From Caulochytrium protostelioides (Eukaryota > Chytridiomycota > Caulochytriomycetes > Caulochytriales > Caulochytriaceae), in assembly GCA_003615045.1 (NCBI GenBank), contig ML014112.1, forward strand, positions 224,041-288,040: a DNA stretch of 64,000 bases. Direction: 5' to 3'. Position numbers and translations under genes: made by a program. Each line of letters starts with the position of its first letter. The stretch's first letter is position 1. Of this stretch, positions 10,301 through 20,029 are shown one piece after another. The notes beneath the pieces are model-generated. The model searched no databases. It was not told the origin of the DNA and saw only the letters and a list, made by a program, of their open reading frames with translations.

Positions 10301-13300
10301 GGCCGAAGGAACGACGTCCGCCGCCGCCGGAACGAATATGGCGCATCCGCGCGACGTGGGACTCGCGACGCCCGTGACGGGCATGTCCCGGTCGGGCATC
10401 CTGATGCCGGTGGCGGTGCTCCCACCGAACGCGCGCATTATCCTGTGCTGCTACTACGCGATGGGCCTCCGGTACTACAAGTATACCGTCTACGGCGTGA
10501 ACATTGTCTTTATCAACTTCCTTGCCGTCGTCTTCTTTACGCTCGCCGACTTCTACTACATCGGGCCGACTTTCGGCTACACGGGCATCGCCGCCAACAC
10601 CTTCATCTTTATGAGCGGCCTCGTCAGCGTGATCCCCCTCGCGTACTTCATCGGGCAGGCCGTCGCATCGATCACGGCCCAGACCGGCAGTATGGCGCTC
10701 GGCGCCGTCGTCAACGCCACGTTCGGTTCGCTCATTGAAATCGTTCTGTACGCTTTGGCCCTCATGGAGGGAAAGAACGCGCTCGTGGACGGCGCCGTCA
10801 TCGGCTCCTTCCTCACCGGCCTTCTCGCGCTTCCCGGCGCGTCCATGATCGGCGGCGGCACCCGCGAAAAGGAGCAGACCTTCAACTCGAAAGCCGCGAG
10901 CGTCACGTCGACCATGCTGATGCTGTCGCTCGTCGGCGCCTTCAGCCCGAGCATCTTCCAGCACGTCTACGGCACCTACGTCTACAGCTGCCGCGACTAC
11001 CTGCCCGGCTCGCCGGGCTGTCCGAGCGAATATCACCCGCCGATGCCGCAACACCCACGCGTCGAGCCCGTGCTCGCGCCGCCCATCACGCCGTACGGGT
11101 GGCTCGGCGACATGGCGGCCGCGACCGGTGACGCAACGTGCCGCATCTGTCGCTTGACCCAGCTCACGCCCCGCCAGGATCCCGTCTACCAGCGCCACAC
11201 GCTGCCGCTCATCCAGATCGCCTCGATGCTGATGGTCGTGGTGTACATCATTGGTCTCATCTTCATGCTCAAGACCCACGCGGGTCATATCTACCCGAGC
11301 GAAGCGAGCCGCCCGCGCCGCCGCCGCCGCCGCCGCAAGCACCACCACCGTCGCCGTCGCCGCCAGGGTGACGACGACGACGTCACTGTCGACGGCTTTG
11401 GCCCGCGTCGCCGCTTCCGCACCCGGCCCATCGGCCGCGTCCGCGACGTCAAGGCTGTGCCCGGCATGCTGAATTCGATCGTCCAAGCTTCGCGCGACGA
11501 GATGACCGATGGCGAATGGCACCACCCGGCCTCGACCGCGGCCGCCGTCGCGGCCGCCGCGGCCCACGCGGCCGCCGTTGCCAGCGGCTACCCGCCGTCG
11601 CCGGCGCTCCCGCCGCCCGGGCCGCTGGGTGCGCTCGCCGACCTCGCCGACGCAATGGGTACGCCGGCGGCCACGGGCGACTCCGGTGTATACAACCCGT
11701 TCTCGGCACCCGACGCGGCCCTGTCGCAGGTCCCGCAAGCCGAGATTCCGTTTGCGCCGCCGCCGCCGACGACGTCCGCGGGCCTGACGGCGGTCCCTGT
11801 GGCGCTGCCGATCCCGATGGGGCCCATGTCGGCGTCGCCGCCGTCGACAGCCACGCTGCCGCCGAGCTCGCTGACGTCTGGCGCGCCGCTGTCGCCGATG
11901 CCCGTCACGCACCCGCTGCCCGCCGTCGCGGAAACGCTGCCGCGCCTCGGCTCCGTCCACCGCCTCCCGCCGCGCGTGGCCCGCCACAGCCTTATCCCGG
12001 CCACCCAGAACGCGAGCGCGCCCATGTCCGCCTCGGCCCCGGGCCACTCGTTCATGCGCTCGTGGACCTACGGGCCGCACCCGTACCACCCGGCGACCGG
12101 CACCTCGCCCTTCTCGGGAGGCTTCGAGTTCGAGCTGCCGCGCCGCGCGCTGGACGACCCGTCACGCGGCGGCGCCGTGAGTGCCATGGCCCTCGGCGCT
12201 GCCGGCATGGGCGGCCGCCGCAGCCCGCCACCGCCCGGCTCAGCCGCAGCCTTCCTACGCAACGCGGTCAGTATGGGCGGCCTCCACGGCATGAACGGCC
12301 GCCGCCGCTCGTACGCGCTTGCGACGCCCACCGGCAGCTTTATTCCGCTCGAGGGCCCGCTCGCCGAGAACGTGCTGGCGGGCGCGTCGACGACCGAGAT
12401 CCTCGATAGCGAGATCCATGCGATCGAGCCCGTCTCGGAGCGCCACCGCCGCTCCTCGACCTCCGACTCATCGCTGGGTTCGTCGGCGTCGGAGTCGGCG
12501 TCGTCCGATGATGAGGACGACGACGAGGCAGGCCACAGCCGCACGCGCAGCCATGCCATGAACGATGCGTTGGGCGCGGCGCACGACCATGCGGCCACGA
12601 CAGCCAGCCATGGCGGGTCGTTGCTGCCGAACGGCCTGATGGACGTCCGCGGCGGCCTCGGCGCCCACGGTGGGAGCGACGCACACCGTTCCCGCGACGG
12701 CGCGAGCCGCGACGGCACCGTCAGCAGCGTGAAGCGCAAGCACAAGAAGGCTGGTGGCGAGATCCAGGGCGCGGCCGCCAATGCCCACGGTCACGACAGC
12801 CCCAACTGGAGCATGACGATGAGCGCCGTCGTCCTCATTGCGTGCACCGTGCTCTACTCGGCCATCGCCGAAGTGCTCATCGCGTGTCTCGACGGCGTGC
12901 TGGAGGGCAGCGCCGTCGACGCCAAGTTCCTCGGGCTGACGCTGTTTGCGATCGTGCCGACCGTGACCGAATTCTGCAACGCGATTGCGTTCGCTCGCGC
13001 TGGCAACATCAGCCTTGCCATGGAGATCGGCAGCGAGTATACCGTGCAGGTCTCCCTCCTCCAGATCCCGGCGCTCGTCGCCTTCTCGGCCTGGTGGTCC
13101 AAGCACGGGCACACCGTGCTGGCATCCTGGCACGCGCCCGCCGCCCTCAGCCTCGCGCCGACCGCGCAACCCCTCACCGTGCCCTTCTCGCGCGTCGGGC
13201 CGCTCGTGCACGCCCTCGCGATGTCGGCGTGGCACACCGTCTCGGGCGCCGCAGCGGCCGTCGCTGCGGCGGCATGGCCCAGCGGCGCGCAGGACCCGAC

Positions 13301-13565
13301 GGTGCTGGCGGCCTCGGCGGCGCAGTGGTGGGCGGGGCGCGCCGCGGCGCTGCCGTCGTCGGCCTCGGCGGCCGCCACGGCGATGGCGAAACATACCCTC
13401 GCCACGTTCGACCTGGTCTTCCCGCGCTGGGACACCTACACGGTCTTCATTGGCGTGCTGCTCGTGACGTATGTCTTTAACGAAGGCACCGCCAATTACT
13501 TCAAGGGCTCGATCCTTCTCGGCGCCTACCTCATCCTTGTAGCCGGGTTCTACTTTGAGCCCTGA
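7389..13565 (+). CDS. VNX1-like vacuolar monovalent cation (Ca2+)/H+ antiporter
   Basis: A CAX-superfamily cation/H+ exchanger of the yeast Vnx1 type, expected in vacuole or other endomembranes, moving Na+/K+ or Ca2+ against protons. It has 2,058 aa, over twice yeast Vnx1 (908). Residues 1-290 are disordered and end in a long Asp/Glu run (~245-280). From ~299 comes the Vnx1-type N-terminal region (FGLKLWKPALYKKNR; IGNIGWLFAFGWW) with membrane segments. More membrane segments lie at ~750-835. The first exchanger half spans ~1014-1195 with the alpha-repeat motif VVNATFGSLIE (~1107) and GGGTREKEQTFN. A membrane segment at ~1272-1297 leads into a ~500-residue disordered loop. The second half (~1800-1905) carries VPTVTEFCNAIAF and GNISLAMEIGSEY. 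The C-terminus ends in the conserved NYFKGSILLGAYLI helix. The excess length is low-complexity loops. The start is the first ATG of the frame. Confidence 0.92.
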   Translation: MDDGAHHPHPGGGGGGGGGGASGSTSGRRGDGQPGSASPHGGFSRAGGTDADADRAGGPRSARPGRSQRAAPPTVLTSPAMAAAGAGGTAANRSAGRASVGRGKKAAPAPTKTAAASHKAGSSIRPRRRKHGYRDTQSRIAEDRLRDGAEGDDAGMSELSYDGSDQSSSMMMSRESLAPSDAYHPHHHHRHGHSKNAMAHQASAWSGALSDEEMVPYASTVGRRGGDPSGDDGDYHAGASDQEEEDGHDLDDDDDDDDDDEDDEDDDDDDDDHADEAEEGVPVEDPQTVKERQEAINVVHPFGLKLWKPALYKKNRSIQQQIYSALHSVPGARADRDLYLSIGNIGWLFAFGWWIAILYLVVGVVGMGPPWLLGRIGLLVLRMARWRTSPSPTTPRDPPAPIGRVHAFFLELSASKQYMDVMFNLALYIMWPFGKFIIKRRSYGPDPLDRLDVDRLPLDPTALMGHGAHDHDGAAGTAGDVSATRGAAELMSPGLPLADDTSAFGGPSFLSETLPLLQSYDGDRESDHDHAAAAEPSGATAAAPPPSAKSAHHVLDIPSPASPHVPHAVSANLHHPHPQHLVPSLGGRRHLNHDGPTSASSHDRPPSSVQASLDASMHALYSGHSVPADSPVADDSASARGFRSPHPAHGQLAAAAGPPPLTAAKRPPGTPIPPTAGTVRSTGATADGREHGAAPGTTPVHFPGILRGASRAGTVVENATRVKDMATEEQEDFSDDLSQVYEYTLDPETLTRRVGRQGPAWVPGVLRRLWHAGLAGLLFRLWLLFLLAPVHLAVTGFGFFFVFPIPIGKLNYVLLKHLLRHPLQITAYSITDVPKLCDPAHSEYVGPATDLRPMTATTTPHAADGVTADDYGFPASSSSAARHGAPTTAAETAAPPAYSDLASPASTHPSTDRPSDLEAGRPDAVVHQDPAPTLSPSWRRQMQTRTAERLVRRTSGPELPSLLPHVMHANAAEGTTSAAAGTNMAHPRDVGLATPVTGMSRSGILMPVAVLPPNARIILCCYYAMGLRYYKYTVYGVNIVFINFLAVVFFTLADFYYIGPTFGYTGIAANTFIFMSGLVSVIPLAYFIGQAVASITAQTGSMALGAVVNATFGSLIEIVLYALALMEGKNALVDGAVIGSFLTGLLALPGASMIGGGTREKEQTFNSKAASVTSTMLMLSLVGAFSPSIFQHVYGTYVYSCRDYLPGSPGCPSEYHPPMPQHPRVEPVLAPPITPYGWLGDMAAATGDATCRICRLTQLTPRQDPVYQRHTLPLIQIASMLMVVVYIIGLIFMLKTHAGHIYPSEASRPRRRRRRRKHHHRRRRRQGDDDDVTVDGFGPRRRFRTRPIGRVRDVKAVPGMLNSIVQASRDEMTDGEWHHPASTAAAVAAAAAHAAAVASGYPPSPALPPPGPLGALADLADAMGTPAATGDSGVYNPFSAPDAALSQVPQAEIPFAPPPPTTSAGLTAVPVALPIPMGPMSASPPSTATLPPSSLTSGAPLSPMPVTHPLPAVAETLPRLGSVHRLPPRVARHSLIPATQNASAPMSASAPGHSFMRSWTYGPHPYHPATGTSPFSGGFEFELPRRALDDPSRGGAVSAMALGAAGMGGRRSPPPPGSAAAFLRNAVSMGGLHGMNGRRRSYALATPTGSFIPLEGPLAENVLAGASTTEILDSEIHAIEPVSERHRRSSTSDSSLGSSASESASSDDEDDDEAGHSRTRSHAMNDALGAAHDHAATTASHGGSLLPNGLMDVRGGLGAHGGSDAHRSRDGASRDGTVSSVKRKHKKAGGEIQGAAANAHGHDSPNWSMTMSAVVLIACTVLYSAIAEVLIACLDGVLEGSAVDAKFLGLTLFAIVPTVTEFCNAIAFARAGNISLAMEIGSEYTVQVSLLQIPALVAFSAWWSKHGHTVLASWHAPAALSLAPTAQPLTVPFSRVGPLVHALAMSAWHTVSGAAAAVAAAAWPSGAQDPTVLAASAAQWWAGRAAALPSSASAAATAMAKHTLATFDLVFPRWDTYTVFIGVLLVTYVFNEGTANYFKGSILLGAYLILVAGFYFEP

Positions 13566-13957
13566 AAGCGCTGCTTCTGCCGCAACGCGACCCGAGGGCG
13601 CATGGCCATGCATGCCGTGCGGTAGCCCACTCTTTTTTTTCTTTGGAGTATTGAGATCAAGCAGAATAAAAGAAACTCTATGTACAGACAAACAGGGAAA
13701 TGCGCGGGGATTTTCGTTGGCCAATGCCAGTGAAGAGAGAGGGGGAACGAAAGAGAAACCGGACATACGTGTGAAAAAGACGGGACGGCGGAACCAGTGA
13801 AAGGATCGAAAATGAGATGAGATCGGGGCATCGTAAAGGCAAAACGGTAATCATGGGAAAAAATCGTATAGAAAGAAATAAACGGGAAAGAAAGGGGGGA
13901 CAACACACGACTAGTGTGCACAGCGTCAGCGTGACGGCCGACACCTCAGAAGCGGCT
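13566..13957. other. 3' spacer between convergent genes
   Basis: A comparatively AT-rich spacer shared by the 3' ends of the exchanger and the coiled-coil protein gene. It holds the exchanger's probable poly(A) signal and A-rich stretches. No gene seen. Confidence 0.6.
13665..13670 (+). terminator. Poly(A) signal of VNX1-like gene
   Basis: Canonical AATAAA about 100 nt downstream of the exchanger stop codon. Confidence 0.6.
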
Positions 13958-16552
13958 TTACGGCCGACGCTGATCTTTCCAGATGCCGGCATACGAGTTG
14001 AACCGCCGCGACAAGGTCGGGCGGTTGAGGCTCTCGACATAGGCCTCGAGATCGTCGTACGGCGTCTCGGGCGACGCGTCGCCGGGCGTCCCGTTGCCCT
14101 CGTTCGCGTGGCCGGCGTGCGGCGAGCCGCCGCCGAGCGGCGACGAGCTGGTCGACGAGGGCGCTAGCCCGCGCGGCGTGAGGCTCGCAGCGATGGACGG
14201 CGACGCCGCCGCCGGCGAGGCGTCCTGCGCGGCCGCCGCGAGCGCGGCCTTCTCCTCCGCGGCCGTCGGCAGCTTCTCGGTCGAGCGCACCATGCCTGCG
14301 TAACGGCTCAGCGTGCCGTCCTGGGTCATCGTCATGCGCTTGCGGTCGCGCGAGCCCGTCGAGGTGCCCTCCTCGGGCAGGCCCAGGCGAAGCCAGTTGC
14401 GACGACTGTTCTCGGGCGCGACCACGGGGCACTCGCCGCGGGCCTGAGCATCGCGGGCCGCCACCTCGGCGGCGACGGCCTCGGCGAGTCGCGCGCGCTC
14501 GGCGGCTTCGGCGGCGCGCGTCGACTCGAGGCCCTGCAGGTACGTGTGGCGGCGCTTGATGGCGGCCGTCGTGAACGCGTCCACCGCCGACCGCGCGCGC
14601 GCCTCGTACTTGGCCGGGTCCGAGGACCGCGCCTGCTTCGCTTGGAGCTTTGCCATCTTAGAGAGGTGCTTGCGCAACGCCTTGGCCTCGTCGGCCTGGA
14701 ACATCTCTGCGCGCTTGGCAAGGGAGAGGTCCATCCGGGCGAGCTGGGACGCCGCGACGCTGGCGCCGCTCGGCTCGCCCGGGGTCGAGGACGCGCTGCC
14801 GGGCAGCGAGGCGCTCGAGACGGCGTTGCCGCCGCTGCCGACAAAGGGCAGGAACTTGAGGCTCTTCAGGCTCGAGAGACTCGTGCCGGAGGCTGCACGG
14901 CGGAAGGCCGCGGGGCTCGGCGTGGCGGAGGGCCCGTGGTCCTGGCGGAACCCGGAGCTCGGTTCGCCCGGAGGCGTCAGCACACCGCTGCCCGGCCGTG
15001 GCATGTCGTGCACGGCGCTGCCGGGGTGGGCGCCCGAGGGCGGCGTCGCGGCCGTGCTCGAGGACGGCGCCGTGCGCACGAGCGAGGGGCCGTTGCGCGC
15101 CGGCGGCTCGCCCGTCGCCGCCGAGACGTTGCCGCTCCCGCTACCGCTGCGGCTGTGGCCGCTGCTGACGCGGGCGGGGGCGAGCGGGCGCTGCGAGGGC
15201 GCGCAGGCGCCCGGCGACGACGGGGGCTTCAGCTCGTCGGCCGGTGGCGTCGTGTCGCGCAAATCGCCCAGCTGGGGCACCGCGCCGGCGGTCGTCGGGC
15301 GGCCGTGGACGGTCCGGCGCTTTGTCACGGGCATGGACATGCGGTTCGCGCGGTGGTTGGTGCTCATCGTGAACGTGGGCGTCTCGGCGGGCGTCCCGGT
15401 CCCGGCGGTCGCCGGGCCGTGGGTCGGCGAGTGCGGGATCGCGATGCGCTGGACGCCGCCGCTCGCCGCAGCGGCGCGGTGCTTCTCGCCGTCGGTAGCG
15501 GCGTCCGCCATGCCCGCCACGGGGCTGGTCCCGACGTGCGCGGTCAGCACGCCCTTCGCGTCGGACTTCAGGGCCGTGTCGGGCAACGCTTCCGGGTACG
15601 TGTTGATGACGGCGGCGGCCTGGGCAGCGGCAAAGGCGCTCTGCGCCTGGCGCTGGGCGAAGCCGATGCGCGGCGCGCGGGACTGCCCGCCCGACACGGC
15701 GGCCGCGCCGGCGTGCTCGGGCTCTTCCTCGTGGCGCAGCAGCCCCGCCGTCGGGTGATACGACGTGGCGCGGCGGCGCAGCGTCGAGCCGGCATGCGGC
15801 CCATGGTCGCTGCCGTGCGCGGACGCCTTGCCGTCCGCGACGTTCGTGCCCGACGTCGTCGCGAGACCGAGGCCGCCAAAGACGCTGTTGCGGGCGCGGC
15901 TTGCGCGCGAGATGGTCAGGTTGGACCGCGCGAGCGTGCCGCCGTTGGCGCCGCTGTCCGCTGTCTTACTACTGGGCGTGCTGCCGCCGTAGTGGCTCTG
16001 CTGGGGCGTCGTCGTGCGCGGGCTGCTGTACATCGGCATCCCCGCGATGGCCGACGCGGGCGATCCGGTCGCGTGGGGCACACTTGGCGACGCCGCGGCC
16101 GAGGTCTGGAGGGCGCCGGGCGCCGCGACAAAGTCGCGCGGCGCGTGGATGAGCGTCGTGCGCTCGAGGTCCTTGTAGGCGTAGGGCCCCGCAGCGGCGG
16201 CGGAGGCGGCGCCCGGCGCGCACGTCGCGGACGCCGGCGTCGTGGCGGTCGCGGATGCCGGCGTGCTGGCGGCGCCCGAGGGGCCGTCGAGGTGGGCGCT
16301 GACGCCTTCGAGGTAGGCGGACTTGCGTCGTGCTTCCTTGACGGCTTGCGACTTGCGCCGCGTGAGGGTGTTGAGGAGGCCGCGGGGCTCATCGGCGTCG
16401 CTGGGGATGTACTTGATGGTATGCGTCGGCTTGAAGAACCGGCTCTGCGCTGAGTCGCTCGTGCGGCCGAGCGTGGCGGCACCGCCGCCGTGGGTGGGGG
16501 TGTTGGGCCCGCCGGACGCCATGGCCGGCGACTCGGGCGCTGGCGAGATCAT
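13958..16552 (-). CDS. Hypothetical Ser/Ala/Thr-rich protein with coiled coil
   Basis: 864 aa from a true ATG. No family was recognised. Most of it is Ala/Ser/Thr/Pro-rich and probably disordered, with scattered basic patches (LLNTLTRRKSQAVKEARRK near residues 60-80; KRRTVHGR). A charged, Lys/Arg/Glu/Ala-rich helical segment at ~600-700, beginning LARMDLSLAKRAEMFQADEA, has heptad-like spacing and probably forms a coiled coil. The last 30 residues (ESLNRPTLSRRFNSYAGIW) look more ordered and could be a conserved C-terminal motif. The helical block and unbroken length support a real gene. The composition suggests a cytoskeletal, polarity or signalling scaffold, but that is a guess. Confidence 0.7.
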   Translation of the reverse strand: MISPAPESPAMASGGPNTPTHGGGAATLGRTSDSAQSRFFKPTHTIKYIPSDADEPRGLLNTLTRRKSQAVKEARRKSAYLEGVSAHLDGPSGAASTPASATATTPASATCAPGAASAAAAGPYAYKDLERTTLIHAPRDFVAAPGALQTSAAASPSVPHATGSPASAIAGMPMYSSPRTTTPQQSHYGGSTPSSKTADSGANGGTLARSNLTISRASRARNSVFGGLGLATTSGTNVADGKASAHGSDHGPHAGSTLRRRATSYHPTAGLLRHEEEPEHAGAAAVSGGQSRAPRIGFAQRQAQSAFAAAQAAAVINTYPEALPDTALKSDAKGVLTAHVGTSPVAGMADAATDGEKHRAAAASGGVQRIAIPHSPTHGPATAGTGTPAETPTFTMSTNHRANRMSMPVTKRRTVHGRPTTAGAVPQLGDLRDTTPPADELKPPSSPGACAPSQRPLAPARVSSGHSRSGSGSGNVSAATGEPPARNGPSLVRTAPSSSTAATPPSGAHPGSAVHDMPRPGSGVLTPPGEPSSGFRQDHGPSATPSPAAFRRAASGTSLSSLKSLKFLPFVGSGGNAVSSASLPGSASSTPGEPSGASVAASQLARMDLSLAKRAEMFQADEAKALRKHLSKMAKLQAKQARSSDPAKYEARARSAVDAFTTAAIKRRHTYLQGLESTRAAEAAERARLAEAVAAEVAARDAQARGECPVVAPENSRRNWLRLGLPEEGTSTGSRDRKRMTMTQDGTLSRYAGMVRSTEKLPTAAEEKAALAAAAQDASPAAASPSIAASLTPRGLAPSSTSSSPLGGGSPHAGHANEGNGTPGDASPETPYDDLEAYVESLNRPTLSRRFNSYAGIWKDQRRP

Positions 16553-19500
16553 GGTGGTGGGGCCGCCGACAGACGGATCTCGGTGATTATCACACTACGA
16601 CGACGCAAACCGGGAATGGCGACTGAAACACAGAAAAAAAGGATCAACGGGCGCGCTGATGCAATCACTCTCCAGGAATCAATCAATGAAGTCGATCAAA
16701 CAAGCCAATCCGAAGCTCTGGTGGTGGCGGTGAAGTGCCTCGAATTCCGAGTGGGGCCGAGGGAAAAGTCTGGAAACAACGATACGTGTGTGGTCAAGAA
16801 GATGGGAACGCGCTGCGTGAAGAAATAGGAAAATGACGGGAGAAGGGAATCGTCGATATCTGAAAAATGATGCAGGAAGTCTGGCGTCACCATGCGTTGG
16901 GGTCGTCGAGAGAAAAAATAGAGAAGAACGGTTCAAGAGGAGATGACGGGTGTCTGCGACACAATGCGGAATCCACTTCCCATGCAACTGAGCGAATGAG
17001 CGAGGATACAAAGCACTCTGAATTGTCACTTGCACTCGTAATAAGGGCCCGTGGATGCGGATGCGGTCGCGAGAGGCATGTGGATGAGGTCCGAGCGGCG
17101 AGGTCTGGGCGTCACCACGAGCTTGAAGGCGGCGGTCTCGGAAAGGGAGGGGAGTCAGGGTGAACAATGCCCAGTCGCGGCGACAGGCCACAGCGAGGCG
17201 AGGCGATGGCGACGGCGATGGCGAGGCCGTGGCAACGTGCGGCGCCCCGTGCAGCTAAGCCCACGGGTGAAGCGGTGGCGGCAGCGGCAGCGGCAGCGGC
17301 AGCGGCCACGACGGCTGCAGGTCGGGCTGCAGAATAAGAGTAAAAAAAGAAAGAAAGGAACCGGGAAAGGAAGGCGCAGGCGCAAGGAGCCCTGCGTTCG
17401 TGTCGCCTCGTATGCCCAGGGGCTCGGGTACGGCAGCCGGCGGTCACGGCAGCAGGCGCGGACGGTGGCACAGGTCCGGGATGCGCGAGAGGTAATGACG
17501 GAGCCGACGGTCGCAATGCCAGAAAGTCTAATGGAGCCGACGACGAAGGCGCCGCGGGGCGCGGGGGCTTGATGGCCGGATCAGCTGGACAGGACCGAGC
17601 GGAAGCGGCGCAGCGGGCGTCGACGCGATCGGGGCGAGCGAGGGGTGGAGGCGATGGGTCCGGCCTGGGCTGAGGGGCGGTGCGAGAACCGAATCAACGC
17701 CAGCGAGGCGGCATTCGCCTCTCCGGTCGAATGATGCGCGAGCGAGCCGGTCGAATCACGCGTCCGAAGAGCACGACGGACCGGTCCACGTGGGCTCACG
17801 CAGCTCGCGAGGCTCGTGAGGCTCGTGAGGCTCGTGAGGATCGTGAGGCTCGTGAGGATCGTGAGGATCGTGAGGATCGGCGATGCCCACTGAAAGCGGT
17901 GACGGGCGCTTGACTCGCACGGGAATGGCGAAGGGCCGACCCGACGATGGCCAACGTCGTGAGCGTCAAGCTGAACGAGTCAATCAAGCGAGACGAGCCC
18001 GATGATCGCTCGTCGTCAGCAGTGCCACACGGACCTGCGTGGTGCCGGGGGGCGTGGTGCCGGGCCGGGCGGTGCAGGGCCGTGCCGGGCGGGGCCGTGC
18101 GGACGGGGCTCTAACGGCGCGCTGGTCCGGGGCATGAACCAAACAGAAGCAAAACGCCGCAGCAACGGAGGTTTGTGCTTCCGCGGCGCCTGGATCGGCT
18201 TGACTCGGCCGAGGCGTAGGAAGCGCTGGATGCGCCCCGACACGGTCCCGTCGACGGTCGGGAGTCGGGAGGGCGACCGGCGGTGGTGGCGGCAATGGTG
18301 GTCGGTGGTCGGAGCCGTGGTCGTGGCAATGGCGGGAGCCGCTCAGGTGTGCGAGGCGGCGGCGAGGGCGGCACGCTGCAGGCCACGGGGAGAATTGACA
18401 CCGTCCAATCGGCGCGAGAATGGCGCCACAGAGTCACCGAGCCAGAGAGCGGTCGTCCGTATGGGCAGGCTCGAGTCAAGCCGTGTCAGCAACCGTCAGA
18501 CGCTAAAAATTGAAGCCACTGCAGCGATCGAAGCACCCGAACCCGCGTGACTCTGGAGAGCCACACGGTATCAGCAAGAATTTCAAAAAAAGAGAACTAG
18601 CCGGGACGCCTATTTGTGTCGTGGTGGTCGTGTGATCCACACGAGTCAACGAGTCAACGGTGCGTGGAAAAGGCGGTGACCCAACCACGTGCTGCTCACG
18701 CCCACTCGGCCATGCTAAGGGACCTGTACAAGTAACTCGGCAAACTCGCCATGGCATGCGGTCATCCCCTGCACTCCCATCGCAGAGGGTCGACACCGAG
18801 AGGTCGCTGACGTAAATCCTCGGTACCAATGATGGTGCCGGACCTGTTTCAACCCCGTGTGTCGTGTCTCGTTGCCACGGGGGGTCCGGATCGGACGCGA
18901 GACGCCCCCGGCGGTGTCCCGTCAAAACGTCACCGGCACATCCGTCCAAAGTCACATCGAACCGCAAACATACATGATCGCTTTTTTTTCTCGCCGGAAT
19001 CCCCCTTTCTCTCGGCCGCTTCTCCATACGGCGACTCAACAACGCGGCATGTCATGGAGTCTCCGCCGTCTCCGCCAAAACGCCGTCGTCGGGCGATCAA
19101 AGCGCGAAAAATGAAACAATAAGGCTCTTGTCCATGTCATCCAGACAGACGCTCCTGCCTTCGTGGCGACGTCACGAAGCACCGAAGCCATCATAACGTC
19201 ATAGTTAGGCTGCATGGTTATGTACAAAAGAGAGTATGTTTTCGTGGCGCCTGGTGGTAGCGATGGCCGCCGGCACGTGGCTGCCACGGGGACAGGTGGA
19301 TGGAGCCAAGGACGGGCGAGACACCAACCGCGAGGATCTCGGTAGCCGAGCGCATAGAAGAAGAGACCCTTGCGGATGCTGGATCCAAGTCGGCTGCAAT
19401 GGCCGGCATGCATTGGCCAGTATGTCATTTCCAGCGCGAATGAATTGAGATGACCGATGCGTCCGAGACAGAATAGACGCTTCCATCACGGGGTGGAATG

Positions 19501-19759
19501 GATGATAGAAAATCGACATCACGCGCCACAGCGTCTTGCTGCGTCACACGGCGCTCTGCATGGGACCATCGGTGCTTTTCGCCATTGAGAAAGAGCGGGA
19601 TGCGACTTCATATGGCCTCGTAGAGACGGACGAGCCTTGCGCGCTGTCGTCGTCGTCGTCGTCGTCGTCGTCGGAGTTTCATCTGGAGACGCGAGTCGAC
19701 AGGCCGCCGCGCTCATCACGCATTTCATACTGGAAATTCTTGGGTGGAAGTCTCAGAGA
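16553..19759. other. Long intergenic region, no convincing gene
   Basis: About 3.2 kb between the start of the coiled-coil gene and the 3' end of the small gene at 19760-20029. It contains a 9-bp minisatellite (17803-17880), GGCC-rich simple sequence around 18035-18110 and a CGT-triplet run at about 19648-19673. Frames up to ~180 codons exist on both strands but overlap each other and resemble nothing known. It could hold 5'/3' UTRs or a non-coding RNA. No tRNA or rRNA was recognised. Confidence 0.45.
17803..17880. repeat. 9-bp minisatellite, 8 copies
   Basis: Eight consecutive 9-bp units alternate between gctcgtgag and gatcgtgag (first copy gctcgcgag), with a partial ninth. In one frame it would read Ala/Asp-Arg-Glu repeats (ARE/DRE), but the surrounding frame is short and unlike known proteins. 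Confidence 0.9.
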
Positions 19760-20029
19760 TCACCGGCGCTTGTGGGAGCGGCCGACGCCAAAGACATCGG
19801 TGACGCCTTCGCGGAGTTCGCGGAAGAAGTGGGCAATGAAGCTCGGGTCGCCGTGGTGGTGGCCACGGGTGGCTTGGGTGGCGGAGGTGACCGTATGCTT
19901 GATGGCGTCGAAGCCCTGCTCCTGGATACGGTCCACGTGCGACGACGTATGGTGCACAAACTGCTGGAAAATCGTGTTGTTCGCCAGCCACTGTACTAGC
20001 GCCGTGTGCACAGAGTTCCGCCACGACAT
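19760..20029 (-). CDS. Small protein of unknown function (89 aa)
   Basis: ATG at 20029, preceded in frame only by an open stretch back to a TTG. The protein begins MSWRNSVHTALVQWLANN, continues TIFQQFVHHTSSHVDRIQEQ, and ends in a basic tail. Codons favour G/C at the third position, as in neighbouring genes, and the residue mix is ordered, with amphipathic helices and little Ala/Arg/Pro excess. The competing frames look like translated noise. I do not recognise the family. Size, amphipathic N-terminus and basic tail would suit a small mitochondrial or membrane-peripheral protein, but that is inference. It is divergent from the syntaxin gene, 894 bp apart. Confidence 0.6.
   Translation of the reverse strand: MSWRNSVHTALVQWLANNTIFQQFVHHTSSHVDRIQEQGFDAIKHTVTSATQATRGHHHGDPSFIAHFFRELREGVTDVFGVGRSHKRR

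Noticed and set aside
10275-12089. 604-codon minus-strand frame inside the VNX1-like gene
   Set aside because: Antisense of membrane-domain and low-complexity coding sequence, Arg-rich and featureless.
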